The notes under the pieces were generated by a model. The model saw only the letters and a list, made by a program, of their open reading frames with translations, was not told the origin of the DNA and searched no databases. From positions 248,001-312,000 of the forward strand of contig NZ_RAPK01000007.1 of NCBI RefSeq assembly GCF_003610495.1: a stretch of DNA of 64,000 nt, given 5' to 3'. Positions within the stretch are counted from its first letter, which is position 1. Every line of letters starts with the position of its first letter. Source of the stretch: Sinobaca qinghaiensis (lineage in GTDB: Bacteria > Bacillota > Bacilli > Bacillales > Marinococcaceae). This document shows, in pieces, positions 1 to 9,012 of this stretch. The translations under genes were made by a program, and so were the position numbers.

Positions 1-712
1 TTCTTTCTTTCGCTTCTACCACGAATACCGCATCCGATAAAGCACTGATAATCCGGTTTCTCATCGGAAACTGCCATTTCTGCGGAGGGACGTCCGGCGG
101 GTATTCACTGACGAGTAAATGGTCTTTTTTTATCTGCCTGGCAAGTTCTGTATGCTGCTTTGGATAAATATGCTTAAACCCGGAGCCAAGCACGGCTATC
201 GTCCGGCCCCCGTTTGCTATGCACTGTTTGTGAGCCTCTCCGTCCACTCCTGCTGCAAGCCCGCTTATAATGGTAACGCGGTCTCTGCTCAATTCAGGCA
301 TAAACATTGAGATAACTTTTTTTCCATAGGCGGTCGGGGTACGGGAGCCAACGACAGCCAGCATCTTTGATGAATGGAACAGCGCTTTTTCTCCTAAAAA
401 ATACAGCACCCACGGAGGATCATATATTGATAAGAGACGCTGCGGATAGGATGAATCCAGACTGGTCACGGTCTTGACTCCGCAGGAATGATAGTACGCT
501 GCCGTAGTGCCGGGCGAAGTGTTATGAAGATACTCAAAAAGACCCGCTGCCTGAATGCCGGAGAGCTTCAGCCTCTCCTGAAGGCGGGTTGGACTAAATG
601 TATATACAGCAGAAAACGAAGGATCTATGTAGTACAAGGTACGCAGCCTGTGCCACGTTAAATAAGGTGCTGCATGTAAATGAATCAGTCTTTCGGAGGG
701 GGTGATTGTCAT
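1..712 (-). CDS. dprA: DNA processing protein DprA (Smf), C-terminus cut by window edge
   Basis: DprA loads RecA onto single-stranded DNA taken up during natural transformation. The ATG at 712 is preceded by AGGA about 7 bases upstream, and the frame stays open for 237 codons to the left edge. The Rossmann-like core is visible: VVGSRTPTAYG, then SGLAAGVDGEAHK, then VLGSGFKHIYP, and later FPMRNRIISALSDAVFVVEA, all typical of the DprA fold. The gene lies downstream of sucD on the same strand, as in B. subtilis, separated by a hairpin. The C-terminal winged-helix part lies outside the window. Family assignment is firm. Confidence 0.93.
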   Translation of the reverse strand, partial: MTITPSERLIHLHAAPYLTWHRLRTLYYIDPSFSAVYTFSPTRLQERLKLSGIQAAGLFEYLHNTSPGTTAAYYHSCGVKTVTSLDSSYPQRLLSIYDPPWVLYFLGEKALFHSSKMLAVVGSRTPTAYGKKVISMFMPELSRDRVTIISGLAAGVDGEAHKQCIANGGRTIAVLGSGFKHIYPKQHTELARQIKKDHLLVSEYPPDVPPQKWQFPMRNRIISALSDAVFVVEAKER

Positions 713-761
713 GGGTTGTTCCTTTCTTATCGTGGATGGACGTGCGGGGGTTATAATGAAT

Positions 762-791
762 AAGGCGGCGCTGCCGGAACAGCGCCGCTTT
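762..791. terminator. Hairpin between sucD and dprA
   Basis: An 8-bp perfect GC-rich stem (765-772 with 781-788, 8-base loop) is extended by A-T pairs. The T-run lies on the plus-strand side. Read from sucD (minus strand) the hairpin is followed only by a moderately T-rich stretch, so termination of sucCD may be partial and some readthrough into dprA is possible. Confidence 0.55.
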
Positions 792-798
792 TTTTTAC

Positions 799-1716
799 TT
801 ATTTTGAGGTTGGTTCGTGAGTCAGACACTTATCATACAAATTGTTTTCTTTAAGTGCTTTTAGAAGCGTCTCGCCCATATCAGATGGCGTTGCCGCTAC
901 GCTGACACCGCATGCTTCAAGCGTTTTGATTTTTTCTTCAGCTGTTCCTTTTCCTCCGGAAATAATAGCGCCTGCGTGGCCCATTCTTTTGCCTGGAGGG
1001 GCTGTAGCGCCGCCGATAAATCCAACAACCGGCTTTGTCATATTCGCTTTGATCCACTCTGCAGCTTCTTCTTCAGCTGTTCCGCCGATCTCACCGATCA
1101 TGATTACTGCCTCTGTATCGTCATCTTCGTTAAAGGCATTAAGAACATCGATAAAGTCTGTACCGTTCACAGGGTCGCCTCCGATTCCAACAGCTGTAGA
1201 CTGACCTACACCTGCTGTGGAAAGCTGATGTACTGCTTCGTACGTCAGTGTTCCTGATCTGGAAACAACGCCTACATGGCCTTTTTTGTGAATGTATCCC
1301 GGCATAATACCGATTTTGCATTCTTCAGGTGTAATAACACCAGGGCAGTTTGGCCCGACAAGGCGGGTTTTTTTGCCTTCCATGTAGCGTTTTACTTTCG
1401 TCATGTCCAGTACGGGAATACCTTCTGTAATGCAGATAGCAAGATCAAGCTCTGCATCTACGGCTTCCATAATAGCGTCTGCCGCGAAGCCTGGTGGAAC
1501 ATAGATAACAGATGCCGTAGCACCAGTAGCTTTAACCGCATCAGTCACCGTATCAAAAACAGGGATACCTTCTACTTCTGTACCGCCTTTTTTAGGGGTT
1601 ACACCGCCTACGATCTGCGTGCCATATTCAACAGCCTGTTTGGTATGAAACAAGCCGGTTGCGCCTGTAATACCCTGAACAATTACCTTTGTATCTTTAT
1701 TGATAAAAATACTCAT
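799..1716 (-). CDS. sucD: Succinyl-CoA ligase (ADP-forming) alpha subunit
   Basis: Together with SucC it interconverts succinyl-CoA and succinate with substrate-level phosphorylation in the citric acid cycle (cytoplasm). The product is 305 residues, the usual family length. Visible motifs are the CoA-binding loop GITGATG (15-21), GPNCPG (121-126), and the phosphohistidine loop GHAGAI with the active-site His at 247. It starts 18 bases after the sucC stop with a recognisable AAGGCGG ribosome site, so the two subunits form one operon. No anomalies were seen. Confidence 0.97.
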   Translation of the reverse strand: MSIFINKDTKVIVQGITGATGLFHTKQAVEYGTQIVGGVTPKKGGTEVEGIPVFDTVTDAVKATGATASVIYVPPGFAADAIMEAVDAELDLAICITEGIPVLDMTKVKRYMEGKKTRLVGPNCPGVITPEECKIGIMPGYIHKKGHVGVVSRSGTLTYEAVHQLSTAGVGQSTAVGIGGDPVNGTDFIDVLNAFNEDDDTEAVIMIGEIGGTAEEEAAEWIKANMTKPVVGFIGGATAPPGKRMGHAGAIISGGKGTAEEKIKTLEACGVSVAATPSDMGETLLKALKENNLYDKCLTHEPTSK

Positions 1717-1734
1717 GATTATTGACCCGCCTTT

Positions 1735-2895
1735 CTATTTTACTAGAGATACAATTTTTTGTGCACCATCAGCCATGGAATCAGCCGCGGTAATGTTAAG
1801 ACCTGATTCTTTAAGAATTTCTTTTCCACGTTCCACGTTTGTACCTTCTAGGCGGACAACAAGCGGAATTTCAAGTCCAATCTGTTTTGTTGCTTCCACA
1901 ACACCATCAGCAATAATGTCACACTTCATGATACCGCCGAAAATGTTTACATAGATACCTTTTACCTGCTCATCGGAAAGGATGATTTTAAAGGCTTCCG
2001 TTACTTTTTCAGCAGTAGCACCGCCCCCAACGTCAAGGAAGTTGGCGGGATCGCCGTGATAGTGCTTGATAATATCCATTGTAGCCATAGCAAGGCCGGC
2101 ACCATTCACCATGCACCCGATATTTCCATCAAGCGCAATATAGCTTAAATCGTGCTTGGATGCTTCAATTTCTTTTAGATCCTCTTCATCAAGGTCTCTG
2201 TATTCCACAATATCCTTCTGACGGTATAATGCGTTGGAATCAAAGTTCAGCTTTGCGTCAAGTGCCATAACGCCGCCGTCTCCTGTTGTAACGAGGGGAT
2301 TAATTTCAGCAATTGAGCAGTCTTTTTCGACAAATACCTGGTAAAGACCAAGCATAAACTTAACTGCCTGTCCAAGCTGCTCTTTAGGAATGTTAATATT
2401 AAAAGCTAGACGGCGTGCCTGAAAAGCCTGCATGCCGACAGCAGGATCAATATATTCCCTGAAGATTTTCTCAGGCGTTTTTTCCGCCACTTCTTCAATT
2501 TCCGTGCCGCCTTCTTCTGAAGCCATCATAACGACTTTAGACGTTTCGCGGTCAAGGACAAGGCCGACATAATATTCTTTTTTAATATCGCAGCCTTCTT
2601 CAATAAGTAAGCGCTTTACTTCTTTACCTTCTGGTCCCGTTTGATGTGTAACAAGCGTTTTGCCAAGAATTTCATTCGCATATTCACGAACTTCATCCAG
2701 ATTTTTCGCTACTTTTACTCCACCGGCTTTTCCTCTGCCGCCCGCGTGGATCTGGGCTTTCACTACGCTGACTTCTGTTCCTAATTCTTTTGCAGCTTCT
2801 ACAGCTTCTTCCACTGAGAAAGCTACTTTTCCGTTAGGTACAGCGACGCCGTATTTTCTGAGGAGATCTTTTCCCTGATACTCATGAATATTCAT
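1735..2895 (-). CDS. sucC: Succinyl-CoA ligase (ADP-forming) beta subunit
   Basis: This is the ATP-grasp subunit of succinyl-CoA ligase, pairing with SucD. The open frame extends upstream to 3000, but the start at 2895 gives the family N-terminus [12 protein letters not shown], has AAGGAGG just upstream, and yields 386 residues, matching the usual length. The C-terminal part carries [10 protein letters not shown] and [10 protein letters not shown], typical of the CoA/phosphohistidine-interacting domain. First gene of sucCD. Confidence 0.96.
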   Translation of the reverse strand: MNIHEYQGKDLLRKYGVAVPNGKVAFSVEEAVEAAKELGTEVSVVKAQIHAGGRGKAGGVKVAKNLDEVREYANEILGKTLVTHQTGPEGKEVKRLLIEEGCDIKKEYYVGLVLDRETSKVVMMASEEGGTEIEEVAEKTPEKIFREYIDPAVGMQAFQARRLAFNINIPKEQLGQAVKFMLGLYQVFVEKDCSIAEINPLVTTGDGGVMALDAKLNFDSNALYRQKDIVEYRDLDEEDLKEIEASKHDLSYIALDGNIGCMVNGAGLAMATMDIIKHYHGDPANFLDVGGGATAEKVTEAFKIILSDEQVKGIYVNIFGGIMKCDIIADGVVEATKQIGLEIPLVVRLEGTNVERGKEILKESGLNITAADSMADGAQKIVSLVK

Positions 2896-3082
2896 GTATT
2901 CTCCATCCTCCTTAACGATTCTGTACGAAGTACCACATTCATTTATCCTGTGGGCAAGGACTGGGCGGAAACATTGAGTTATACAAACAACATCTCGCAC
3001 ACATGTATTATCGTATAAAAAAAACGCAACAAATTCAACAATTCGTCAAAACTTTATTTATTTTCTTTTTATGAATGTTTAT
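2896..3082 (-). promoter_or_regulatory. sucCD leader region with probable promoter
   Basis: This 187-base gap between ylqH and sucC has no gene. On the minus strand there is a T-rich stretch with TTGTTG, an 18-base spacer and TATACG/GATAAT near 3010-3020, which could be a sigma-A promoter, plus a separate TTGACG further upstream. I could not find a clear catabolite-response (cre) palindrome. A weak hairpin just after ylqH (ATGAAT/ATTCAT) has its T-run only in the plus direction. Confidence 0.3.
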
Positions 3083-3370
3083 TCATTTTTTTGTATAGGA
3101 CTGCCGATCCAGCCGGTATAAAAAAGAAAACACCTCTGCGACTACTTCATACAGCTCTTCCGGGATCGTCTGGTTGACTTCAAGCTGCGCCAGCATTTCA
3201 ACAAGCATTGGATCTTTCTGGACGGGAATGCCGTTCGCTTCGGCCAGCGCCATGATTTCTTCAGCAGTTTTCCCCTTTCCTTTCGCCTTGAGGACTGGAG
3301 ACTGCCAGAGCGCCGGGTCATACTTCAGGGCAGCTGCCATTTTTTTTGCTTCAGGTTCTCTGCTGTTCAT
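3083..3370 (-). CDS. ylqH: FlhB-like C-terminal domain protein (YlqH)
   Basis: This 95-residue protein resembles the cytoplasmic C-terminal domain of the flagellar/type III export switch FlhB, without the membrane part. It has the KYDP and PVLKAKGKG segment and the downstream ENGIPVQKD-like stretch typical of the domain, but no NPTH autocleavage motif. It overlaps the end of the FliK-like gene by four bases (ATGA), so the two are translationally coupled. In B. subtilis the same pair (ylqG-ylqH) follows rnhB. The function is not established; a role linked to secretion switching is only inferred. Confidence 0.8.
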   Translation of the reverse strand: MNSREPEAKKMAAALKYDPALWQSPVLKAKGKGKTAEEIMALAEANGIPVQKDPMLVEMLAQLEVNQTIPEELYEVVAEVFSFLYRLDRQSYTKK

Positions 3371-5049
3371 ATTCTGACATCCACCCCTTTATTATCAAGC
3401 CGCATAACGGAAGGCTGAATTTGTTTTTTTATTTCTTCAGTCTGCTTCCAGTTTACGGAATAGAGATCATAATTCATCCGGCCAAGCTGGGTTTCCAAAA
3501 ACGGTTTTAACATTTCAAACAAGCCCTCCGGCTTCGCCTGTCCGTTATAAATTGTCAGCTGCAGCTTTCGATTTTGAATTGTAATATCCGCCGCCGTTTC
3601 CCCGAGCTTTTCTAACGTTACGTGCAGGAGCATCCGGCAGTGGTCAGGATCAAGACTGCCGTCCGGCGTTTTTTTTGCTTCCCAGTCAATTGTTAAGTCA
3701 GCGGCAAAGGAGCCGAGAAATAAAGGTATCTGGGTCTGAAGCTGCTGAAGAATACCGGGCTGTTCCAGCGCCTGCAGCTGCTGGGAGGTAATCCGGCCAA
3801 GCAGAGGGTCAAGCTGCTGCCTGGCTGAACCATTCAGCTCGGCCTGGGCCTGAAGCAGCAGGGATTTGGCTTCCATGTCCGGGGCCGGGCGCGCATTGCT
3901 CTGCGTAATCGAAGCCTCATGAAACAAACCCAGCTTCTGCTGCAGCTGCAGCCACTGCCGGGAGAGCGATTCAAAGGAAGGGTTCCAAAACGTATCTGCT
4001 GATGCTTTAGCCTGGAACAACTGCGTCAATGCTTTTTGTTCCAGCGGCTGAAGCGGAGAGCTTCCTGGTTGAATAAGAGTATGCAGAGGCTTTATCTCGC
4101 CTGGAACAGTGGAGGTAAAAAGCTGACCCGCTTTCGCCCACTGTGCTTCCGGGGATAACGATTCGATGGATTTAAAAAATGTATGTAAAAACTGCTGCTG
4201 CATTTGAGGAGACTGCACGGGGGCCGAAGAATCGGACACGGCCGCTCGATAAAGAGCCGCCGTCCATGCTGCCTGGGTCTGCCCCGGTGCAGCTGCTCCA
4301 GCTTTGATAAGAAGAGAAAAAGCCCCCTCTTTCAGGGATGGCTCTGACCCTCTGTCAAGCACGACCTTCGCGGCATCGAGAAGAGCCGGGGAAACAGATG
4401 TTTGATTTTTATTCAGCTGCAGAAGGGATTCCATATCTCCCAGCTGCGTGGTAAGCGCCCGGACAGGCATGCCCGGATTCTGCATATTGAAAAGGGCCTG
4501 CTGCGTGTCGCGGAAAACGGACGCCGTACTTTTAGGATTTACCGCGGCTGCCAGAAGGGCTCTGTCCGGCATAATTTTTTTGGCAGCCATGGCCGCTAAT
4601 GCCTCTATGCTTTTTTCCATATTGGCGCCACTGGTTTCCTTTAACAGCCGGCTGCTCTGTTCGATAAATGCCTGGGAAAAGGGAATGCTTTTCTGTAATA
4701 ACGATTGTACAAGCGTCTGTATCCCTTTTTGCCCGTTCATTCCTGCCTTCTGCAGAAGCGCCGCCATTCCCGGAACTTTTCCCTGTCCGTCTGCCGGGAG
4801 GGCACCTAACACTTTTAAATGCAGCGTTTCCTGATTATTTTCTACCCGGAATAGATAGTTAACGTTTACCTGAAGTGGAGCAGATAATTTTCCTGATATA
4901 CTATTTTTTCCTATTTGAAGGATAACCTGCTGATTGGGAAGAAGCTTTGCTGCTTTCGCTTGAAACAGGTCTCCTTTCTGCAGGGAAGGAAGACCCGGGG
5001 AGGCAGCCCTGGTTTGAAAACTGCTGCCGGTAATATTTTGAACACCCAT
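3367..5049 (-). CDS. ylqG: FliK-like hook-length-control domain protein (YlqG)
   Basis: A 560-residue protein rich in Gln, Leu and Ala with low complexity through the middle. The last ~120 residues look like a flagellar hook-length (Flg_hook) domain: alternating strands with LLHVTLEKLGETAADITIQN and then a helix ending LGRMNYDLYSVNW. Size, composition and position match B. subtilis YlqG. It starts 15 bases after rnhB ends and overlaps ylqH. In FliK and FlhB the equivalent domains interact to switch export specificity, so the pairing here suggests a diverged version of that partnership. The exact function is unknown. Confidence 0.7.
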   Translation of the reverse strand: MGVQNITGSSFQTRAASPGLPSLQKGDLFQAKAAKLLPNQQVILQIGKNSISGKLSAPLQVNVNYLFRVENNQETLHLKVLGALPADGQGKVPGMAALLQKAGMNGQKGIQTLVQSLLQKSIPFSQAFIEQSSRLLKETSGANMEKSIEALAAMAAKKIMPDRALLAAAVNPKSTASVFRDTQQALFNMQNPGMPVRALTTQLGDMESLLQLNKNQTSVSPALLDAAKVVLDRGSEPSLKEGAFSLLIKAGAAAPGQTQAAWTAALYRAAVSDSSAPVQSPQMQQQFLHTFFKSIESLSPEAQWAKAGQLFTSTVPGEIKPLHTLIQPGSSPLQPLEQKALTQLFQAKASADTFWNPSFESLSRQWLQLQQKLGLFHEASITQSNARPAPDMEAKSLLLQAQAELNGSARQQLDPLLGRITSQQLQALEQPGILQQLQTQIPLFLGSFAADLTIDWEAKKTPDGSLDPDHCRMLLHVTLEKLGETAADITIQNRKLQLTIYNGQAKPEGLFEMLKPFLETQLGRMNYDLYSVNWKQTEEIKKQIQPSVMRLDNKGVDVRI

Positions 5050-5064
5050 GCCTTCCCTCCTCTT

Positions 5065-5829
5065 TTACAGTAGATCGCTGACCGGTTTAAAACTTCTGCG
5101 GTGATGTCTTGTCAGGCCATGCTGCTTTAATGCTTCCAAATGAGCCTTCGTCCCATAGCCTTTATGGTCTTCAAACGAATACCCGGGATAGGCTTCTGCC
5201 ATCTTTTTCATCGCCGCGTCCCGCTCTACTTTGGCAATAACAGATGCCGCTGCAATAGAAACGCTTCTTGAATCCCCTTTAATTAGAGACTTTTGAGGAA
5301 GCGAAATCGGCAGTTCCATCGCGTCAACAAGCAGCGCGCCTGCCTTTATATCGAGTCCTTCCACTGCCCATGTCATAGCCATTTTGGATGCTTGATATAT
5401 ATTGTATTTGTCTATATCAGCAGCACCCACGTGCTTTATACAATAGGCCAGCGCTTTTTCTTTTATTATCTCACTATAGTAATTTCGCTTGGCTTCTGAT
5501 AGCTTTTTAGAGTCTGTCAGTCCCGGAATAGTTAACGTTTCCGGCAGAATGACTGCAGCAGCCGTAACGGGGCCTGCCAGCGGTCCTCTTCCGACTTCAT
5601 CGACGCCGGCTACAAGCTGAATGCCCTGCTGGTGGTACTCTTTTTCAAACCGGCTCATATCTGCATACATCTGCAGCTCTTTATTTATCTGCTGCTGTTT
5701 TTTTTCATACCTGTTTAATACCTGCTGTACGCCCGCTCTTTCATCCTGTTTCCAGGCCTGCAGCTGCTCATTCGTTGCTTTGTTTGTGTCCAGCAGTGTT
5801 TTTATCTGCGCAATTGTGCTCTCTGGCAT
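5065..5829 (-). CDS. rnhB: Ribonuclease HII
   Basis: It removes ribonucleotides and RNA strands from RNA-DNA hybrids. The 254-residue product has the type-2 RNase H signature GVDEVGRGPLAGPV (75-88, catalytic Asp77 and Glu78), DSKKLSE (106-112), LLVDA with Asp169, and the SVIAKVERD segment ending at Asp204, so all four acidic residues are present. The extra N-terminal ~65 residues are typical of Bacillus RNase HII. It lies between rbgA and ylqG on one transcript. Confidence 0.96.
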   Translation of the reverse strand: MPESTIAQIKTLLDTNKATNEQLQAWKQDERAGVQQVLNRYEKKQQQINKELQMYADMSRFEKEYHQQGIQLVAGVDEVGRGPLAGPVTAAAVILPETLTIPGLTDSKKLSEAKRNYYSEIIKEKALAYCIKHVGAADIDKYNIYQASKMAMTWAVEGLDIKAGALLVDAMELPISLPQKSLIKGDSRSVSIAAASVIAKVERDAAMKKMAEAYPGYSFEDHKGYGTKAHLEALKQHGLTRHHRRSFKPVSDLL

Positions 5830-5873
5830 TTTCTACTCCTTATATCGGCTTTGGATTTATAATATTAACTTTT

Positions 5874-6737
5874 TTAAGACTCGGGAAGGTCTTCCGGGTG
5901 CTCCAGCGTAATAGCGCCAAGTTTATCTTTTCGTAAATCATTAATAATAAGCTCCGCTGCTTTATCGTAGTCCACGAAGCCTCCCTGCAGAAGACAGCCG
6001 CGCTTTCTGCCGATCATTTCGAACAGCTCCGTATCTTCTTCCGGCAGCTCTTCTGTGAGGTTATAGCGCCTTTGAAGGGCATCCGGGTACTTCGATCTTA
6101 ACTCTTTGATGATAAATAAGGCAATATCCTGAAAATCCAGCAGTTCATCTTTAATGGCTCCCGTTGCAGCCAAATGATAGCCTACGCGCTGGTCATCAAA
6201 TTTCGGCCAGAGTATACCTGGTGTATCGAGCAGCTCCAGATCACTGCCTACCTTCAGCCACTGCTGTGCTTTCGTTACACCCGGACGGTCTCCAGTTTTC
6301 GCCGTCTTTCTTCCGACAAGCCTGTTGATCAGGGTTGATTTGCCGACATTGGGAATACCGATAATCATTGCACGGATCGCACGGGGACGAATACCCTTCT
6401 TTCTCATCTTCTCGAACATAGGCGCGGCCAGCCGCTGGGCGGAATTGGTCAGCTCTTTAACGCCGCGCTGTTCCAGCGCATTCATGGACAGCACTTCTGT
6501 ATGCTCGTTTTTCCAAAGCTCGGTCCATTTCGACGTGAGTACCGGATCTGCTTTGTCGCTTTTCGTTAAAATAATAAGCCTCGGTTTATGCTGAGTGATG
6601 GAATCCAGCATTGGATTTCTTGAAGAAAAAGGAATTCTCGCATCTGCCAGTTCTATAATAATATCTACTTTTTTTAGTTGTTCGGTTACTTCTCGTTTCG
6701 CTTTTGCCATATGGCCGGGATACCACTGAATATGCAT
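5874..6737 (-). CDS. rbgA: 50S ribosome assembly GTPase RbgA (YlqF)
   Basis: A circularly permuted GTPase needed for a late step of 50S subunit assembly. The motif order shows the permutation: TKSD (G4, 58-61) precedes GIPNVGKST (G1, 127-135) and DTPG (G3, 171-174). The N-terminus HIQWYPGHMAKAKRE is diagnostic, and the C-terminal ~80 residues form the ANTAR-like RNA-binding tail. The length of 287 residues is normal. It follows rplS but is separated from it by a strong terminator; rnhB lies 44 bases downstream. Confidence 0.96.
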   Translation of the reverse strand: MHIQWYPGHMAKAKREVTEQLKKVDIIIELADARIPFSSRNPMLDSITQHKPRLIILTKSDKADPVLTSKWTELWKNEHTEVLSMNALEQRGVKELTNSAQRLAAPMFEKMRKKGIRPRAIRAMIIGIPNVGKSTLINRLVGRKTAKTGDRPGVTKAQQWLKVGSDLELLDTPGILWPKFDDQRVGYHLAATGAIKDELLDFQDIALFIIKELRSKYPDALQRRYNLTEELPEEDTELFEMIGRKRGCLLQGGFVDYDKAAELIINDLRKDKLGAITLEHPEDLPES

Positions 6738-6795
6738 CTCTATTCCTACTCTCTTTATCCTGCTATTGGTTTTCTATGTATATGCGCCTATTGGA

Positions 6796-6828
6796 AAAAA
6801 GACTGCAGCGTATACCGCTGCAGTCTTT
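6796..6828 (-). terminator. Terminator after rplS
   Basis: A 10-bp perfect stem (6801-6810 with 6816-6825) with a 5-base loop, extended by A-T pairs and followed on the minus strand by six T residues. It is a canonical intrinsic terminator about 15 bases after the rplS stop. Confidence 0.9.
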
Positions 6829-6840
6829 ACATGCATCCTA

Positions 6841-7185
6841 TTAACGAATTTCTTTAATACGGGCTGCTTTTCCGCGTAGTTTGCGCAAGTAGAATAGCTT
6901 CGCTTGACGAACCTTACCACGGCGTTTACGCTCAATCTTATCAATACGTGGTGAATGGACTGGGAATGTACGCTCTACACCAGTTCCGTAAGAAATCTTA
7001 CGAACTGTAAATGTTTCGCTGATTCCGCCGCCGCGTCTTTTAATAACGACACCTTCAAACAGCTGGATACGCTCACGCGTGCCCTCAACTACTTTCACGT
7101 GTACGACAACCGTATCACCCGCACGAAATTCTGGTAAATCCGTTTTAATTTGGTCTTTTGTAATTTCGCGAATAAGTTCTTGCAT
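6841..7185 (-). CDS. rplS: Large ribosomal subunit protein bL19
   Basis: Structural protein of the 50S subunit at the 30S interface. The ATG at 7185, with AAAAGGAGG upstream, gives 114 residues beginning MQELIREIT, the expected length; the frame continues upstream only through the leader. The conserved [13 protein letters not shown] and the Arg/Lys-rich C-terminus are present. It has its own promoter and a probable autoregulatory leader, so it can be expressed separately from trmD. Confidence 0.97.
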   Translation of the reverse strand: MQELIREITKDQIKTDLPEFRAGDTVVVHVKVVEGTRERIQLFEGVVIKRRGGGISETFTVRKISYGTGVERTFPVHSPRIDKIERKRRGKVRQAKLFYLRKLRGKAARIKEIR

Positions 7186-7207
7186 TTGTATTCGCCTCCT
7201 TTTCCCC

Positions 7208-7260
7208 ATGTTCTTGCCCGTTCTACGGCAGCGGAACATCGTATTCAATCGGCTTTCGCC
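7208..7260 (-). promoter_or_regulatory. Candidate L19 leader RNA
   Basis: Between the rplS promoter and its ribosome site the minus strand can fold two hairpins: GGC-GAAA-GCC (7251-7260) and a longer one closed by ATGTTC/GAACAT (7208-7213 with 7234-7239) with an inner TGCC/GGCA stem. A ribosomal-protein leader with this location is known in Bacillaceae (Rfam L19 leader). I recognise position and folding only; a covariance-model search would decide. Confidence 0.5.
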
Positions 7261-7269
7261 ACAAATTAC

Positions 7270-7298
7270 ATCATAGCACAGCAAAAGCTTCACTTCAA
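7270..7298 (-). promoter_or_regulatory. Sigma-A-type promoter of rplS
   Basis: On the minus strand TTGAAG (7293-7298), a 17-base spacer, and TATGAT (7270-7275). The -35 begins three bases after the trmD stop codon. The fit to consensus is good. Confidence 0.7.
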
Positions 7299-7300
7299 TG

Positions 7301-8011
7301 CTATTTTTTATTATTTTTGCGTTCTGCTTCGACTGCCAGTAAATCCGGGCGCCGTTCCCGGGTACGTTTTAAAGATTCGTTTTCCCGCCATGCTTCAATA
7401 TTTTTATGATGGCCGGAAAGAAGAACGTCCGGTACCTTCCAGCCCCTGAATTCTGCAGGTCTCGTATAATGAGGATGTTCCAGCCGGTTTTCTTCAAATG
7501 AATCCTTTTGTGCCGATTCTTCATTTCCCAGTACTTCCGGAAGGAGACGGGTTACGCTGTCTGCAATCACCATCGCACCCAGCTCTCCGCCTGTCAGGAC
7601 GAAATCACCGATTGAGATTTCGTCTGTTACCATGTGTTCCCGAATTCGTTCATCATAGCCTTCATAATGTCCGCATACGAGAATCAGATGCTGTGCTTCG
7701 GCAAGCTCTCTTGCTTTCTCCTGGGTATAGCGTTCTCCCTGCGGGCAAAGGAGGATGATGCGGGGCTTCGTATCGCCGGCGGCCGCCTTGACTGCCTCCA
7801 GGGCATCATAGACTGGCTGGGGGGAAAGCACCATTCCCGCTCCTCCTCCATATGGATAATCGTCCACGCGGTTGTGCTTATTTTCGGTATATTCCCGGAA
7901 ATTGTGCAGAAAATACCGGACTGCGTTTTTTTCCTGTGCTTTCTTCAGCATTGAGGAATGAAGCACCCCTGTAAACATTTCCGGAAATAACGTAAGAAAA
8001 TCGATCCGCAT
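7301..8011 (-). CDS. trmD: tRNA (guanine37-N1)-methyltransferase
   Basis: It makes m1G37 in tRNAs reading CNN codons, preventing +1 frameshifts. The 236-residue SPOUT enzyme shows the trefoil-knot SAM site: [24 protein letters not shown] and [16 protein letters not shown]. Its ATG overlaps the rimM stop by one base (TGATG), so it is coupled to rimM. The order rimM-trmD-rplS is the standard bacterial one. Confidence 0.97.
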   Translation of the reverse strand: MRIDFLTLFPEMFTGVLHSSMLKKAQEKNAVRYFLHNFREYTENKHNRVDDYPYGGGAGMVLSPQPVYDALEAVKAAAGDTKPRIILLCPQGERYTQEKARELAEAQHLILVCGHYEGYDERIREHMVTDEISIGDFVLTGGELGAMVIADSVTRLLPEVLGNEESAQKDSFEENRLEHPHYTRPAEFRGWKVPDVLLSGHHKNIEAWRENESLKRTRERRPDLLAVEAERKNNKK

Positions 8012-8511
8012 CAGGAAAGCAGCCCCTCTATAACATGAACGTCGATCCGTTTCGATTCAATGTCTATTTTTTTGACGACATCGTCGATATAAGGAAGGAG
8101 AATGTCTTTTTTATTCTGGCCGGCAGAGATGACCCATACGTCGTTTGCACCGGGGGAGAGAATTTCTTTTATTTTCCCGAGATAGTCTCCCTCATCGCTC
8201 CAGACGCCGCATCCTATAATATCGCTGTAATAAAACTCTCCTTCTTCGAGAGCCCCCCGCTCCGTCTCCGGAATCTGGAGCACGGTGTCTTTTAATGAAA
8301 GCGCCTGGTCTAAAGAAGTAATTTCTTCAAACGTCAGCAGCTGAAACTGCTTATGCGGACGTGTTGCTTTAATCGTAAGGGGCCGGTCACCGACGTACAG
8401 GACGTTGCCGGTACGAAACCGTTCTTCCTCAAAATCGGTAACCGGAATAACCCTCACTTCTCCTCTGACGCCGTGCGTATTAACAATTCTTCCTACATTA
8501 AACCATTCCAT
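8011..8511 (-). CDS. rimM: Ribosome maturation factor RimM
   Basis: RimM binds uS19 and assists 30S head maturation. The start at 8511 gives [19 protein letters not shown], the family N-terminus, and 166 residues; GGAGG lies 12 bases upstream. The longer open frame (to 8544) would add an atypical N-terminus inside ylqD. The N-terminal RimM barrel and the C-terminal PRC-barrel (from [11 protein letters not shown]) are both visible. It overlaps the 3' end of ylqD by 14 bases and trmD by one. Confidence 0.94.
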   Translation of the reverse strand: MEWFNVGRIVNTHGVRGEVRVIPVTDFEEERFRTGNVLYVGDRPLTIKATRPHKQFQLLTFEEITSLDQALSLKDTVLQIPETERGALEEGEFYYSDIIGCGVWSDEGDYLGKIKEILSPGANDVWVISAGQNKKDILLPYIDDVVKKIDIESKRIDVHVIEGLLS

Positions 8512-8914
8512 TCGTGTCTTCTGCCTCCACTGCTCTAATCTCAATCACGCGCTGGTCTTTAACAATGATTTCTTCCCGGCTTCCGCCGATCCATGCATCG
8601 CCGACCTGTACGTCCTTGACCTGGTCCACCTGCCCGAAAGAAATTTCGGTGCCGACTGCCAGATCTTTGAGTCTTGTGATCTGCTTGTCCAGCTTATCGT
8701 TTTTATCTTCCCGCTTTTTTGCTTCCTGTCCGAGACGATCTACAGCCTGCTGGTTGGACTGACCGTTTGATTTTTTATATTTCTGCAGCTGAAAACGAAG
8801 CTGCTCAATTTCCGTCTGAAGCTTTTTTTTCTGCTTTCCAAAATCCGCCAGCATTTTCTCTCTAAGAGATTCTGTTAAAACATGTTTGACTGTTACTTTT
8901 TTTATAATATTCAT
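8498..8914 (-). CDS. ylqD: YlqD family protein of unknown function
   Basis: A 138-residue protein with a central Lys/Gln/Glu-rich coiled coil (about residues 20-80) followed by a small beta-rich domain (LAVGTEISFGQVDQVKDVQVGDAW). It matches B. subtilis YlqD in size, composition and position between khpA and rimM. AGAGGTG precedes the ATG. No catalytic motif is visible and no function is assigned. Confidence 0.8.
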   Translation of the reverse strand: MNIIKKVTVKHVLTESLREKMLADFGKQKKKLQTEIEQLRFQLQKYKKSNGQSNQQAVDRLGQEAKKREDKNDKLDKQITRLKDLAVGTEISFGQVDQVKDVQVGDAWIGGSREEIIVKDQRVIEIRAVEAEDTNGMV

Positions 8915-8935
8915 TAGCTCACCTCTTCTATTAAA

Positions 8936-8941
8936 ATTATA
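8936..8941 (-). promoter_or_regulatory. Candidate -10 box for ylqD-rimM-trmD
   Basis: A perfect TATAAT on the minus strand lies 22 bases before the ylqD ATG. The -35 position holds only a weak TAGAAA (17-base spacer). A terminator lies just upstream, so an initiation signal is needed here. Confidence 0.4.
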
Positions 8942-8973
8942 TAGGTTTTCAGTCTATGTTTCTATGTAAATAC

Positions 8974-9004
8974 AAAAAAAGAGCGGAGTATCCCCCGCTC
9001 TTTT
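8974..9004 (-). terminator. Terminator after khpA
   Basis: Minus-strand hairpin with AAAAGAGCGG pairing to CCGCTCTTTT (6 GC-rich pairs plus four A-T pairs, 8-base loop) followed by a run of T. It separates rpsP-khpA from ylqD-rimM-trmD. Confidence 0.85.
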
Positions 9005-9012
9005 CCAGTCGT

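Noticed and set aside
3061-3082. Hairpin ATGAAT/ATTCAT followed by T-run
   Set aside because: The T-run is only in the plus direction, where no gene ends; stem is short and AT-only.
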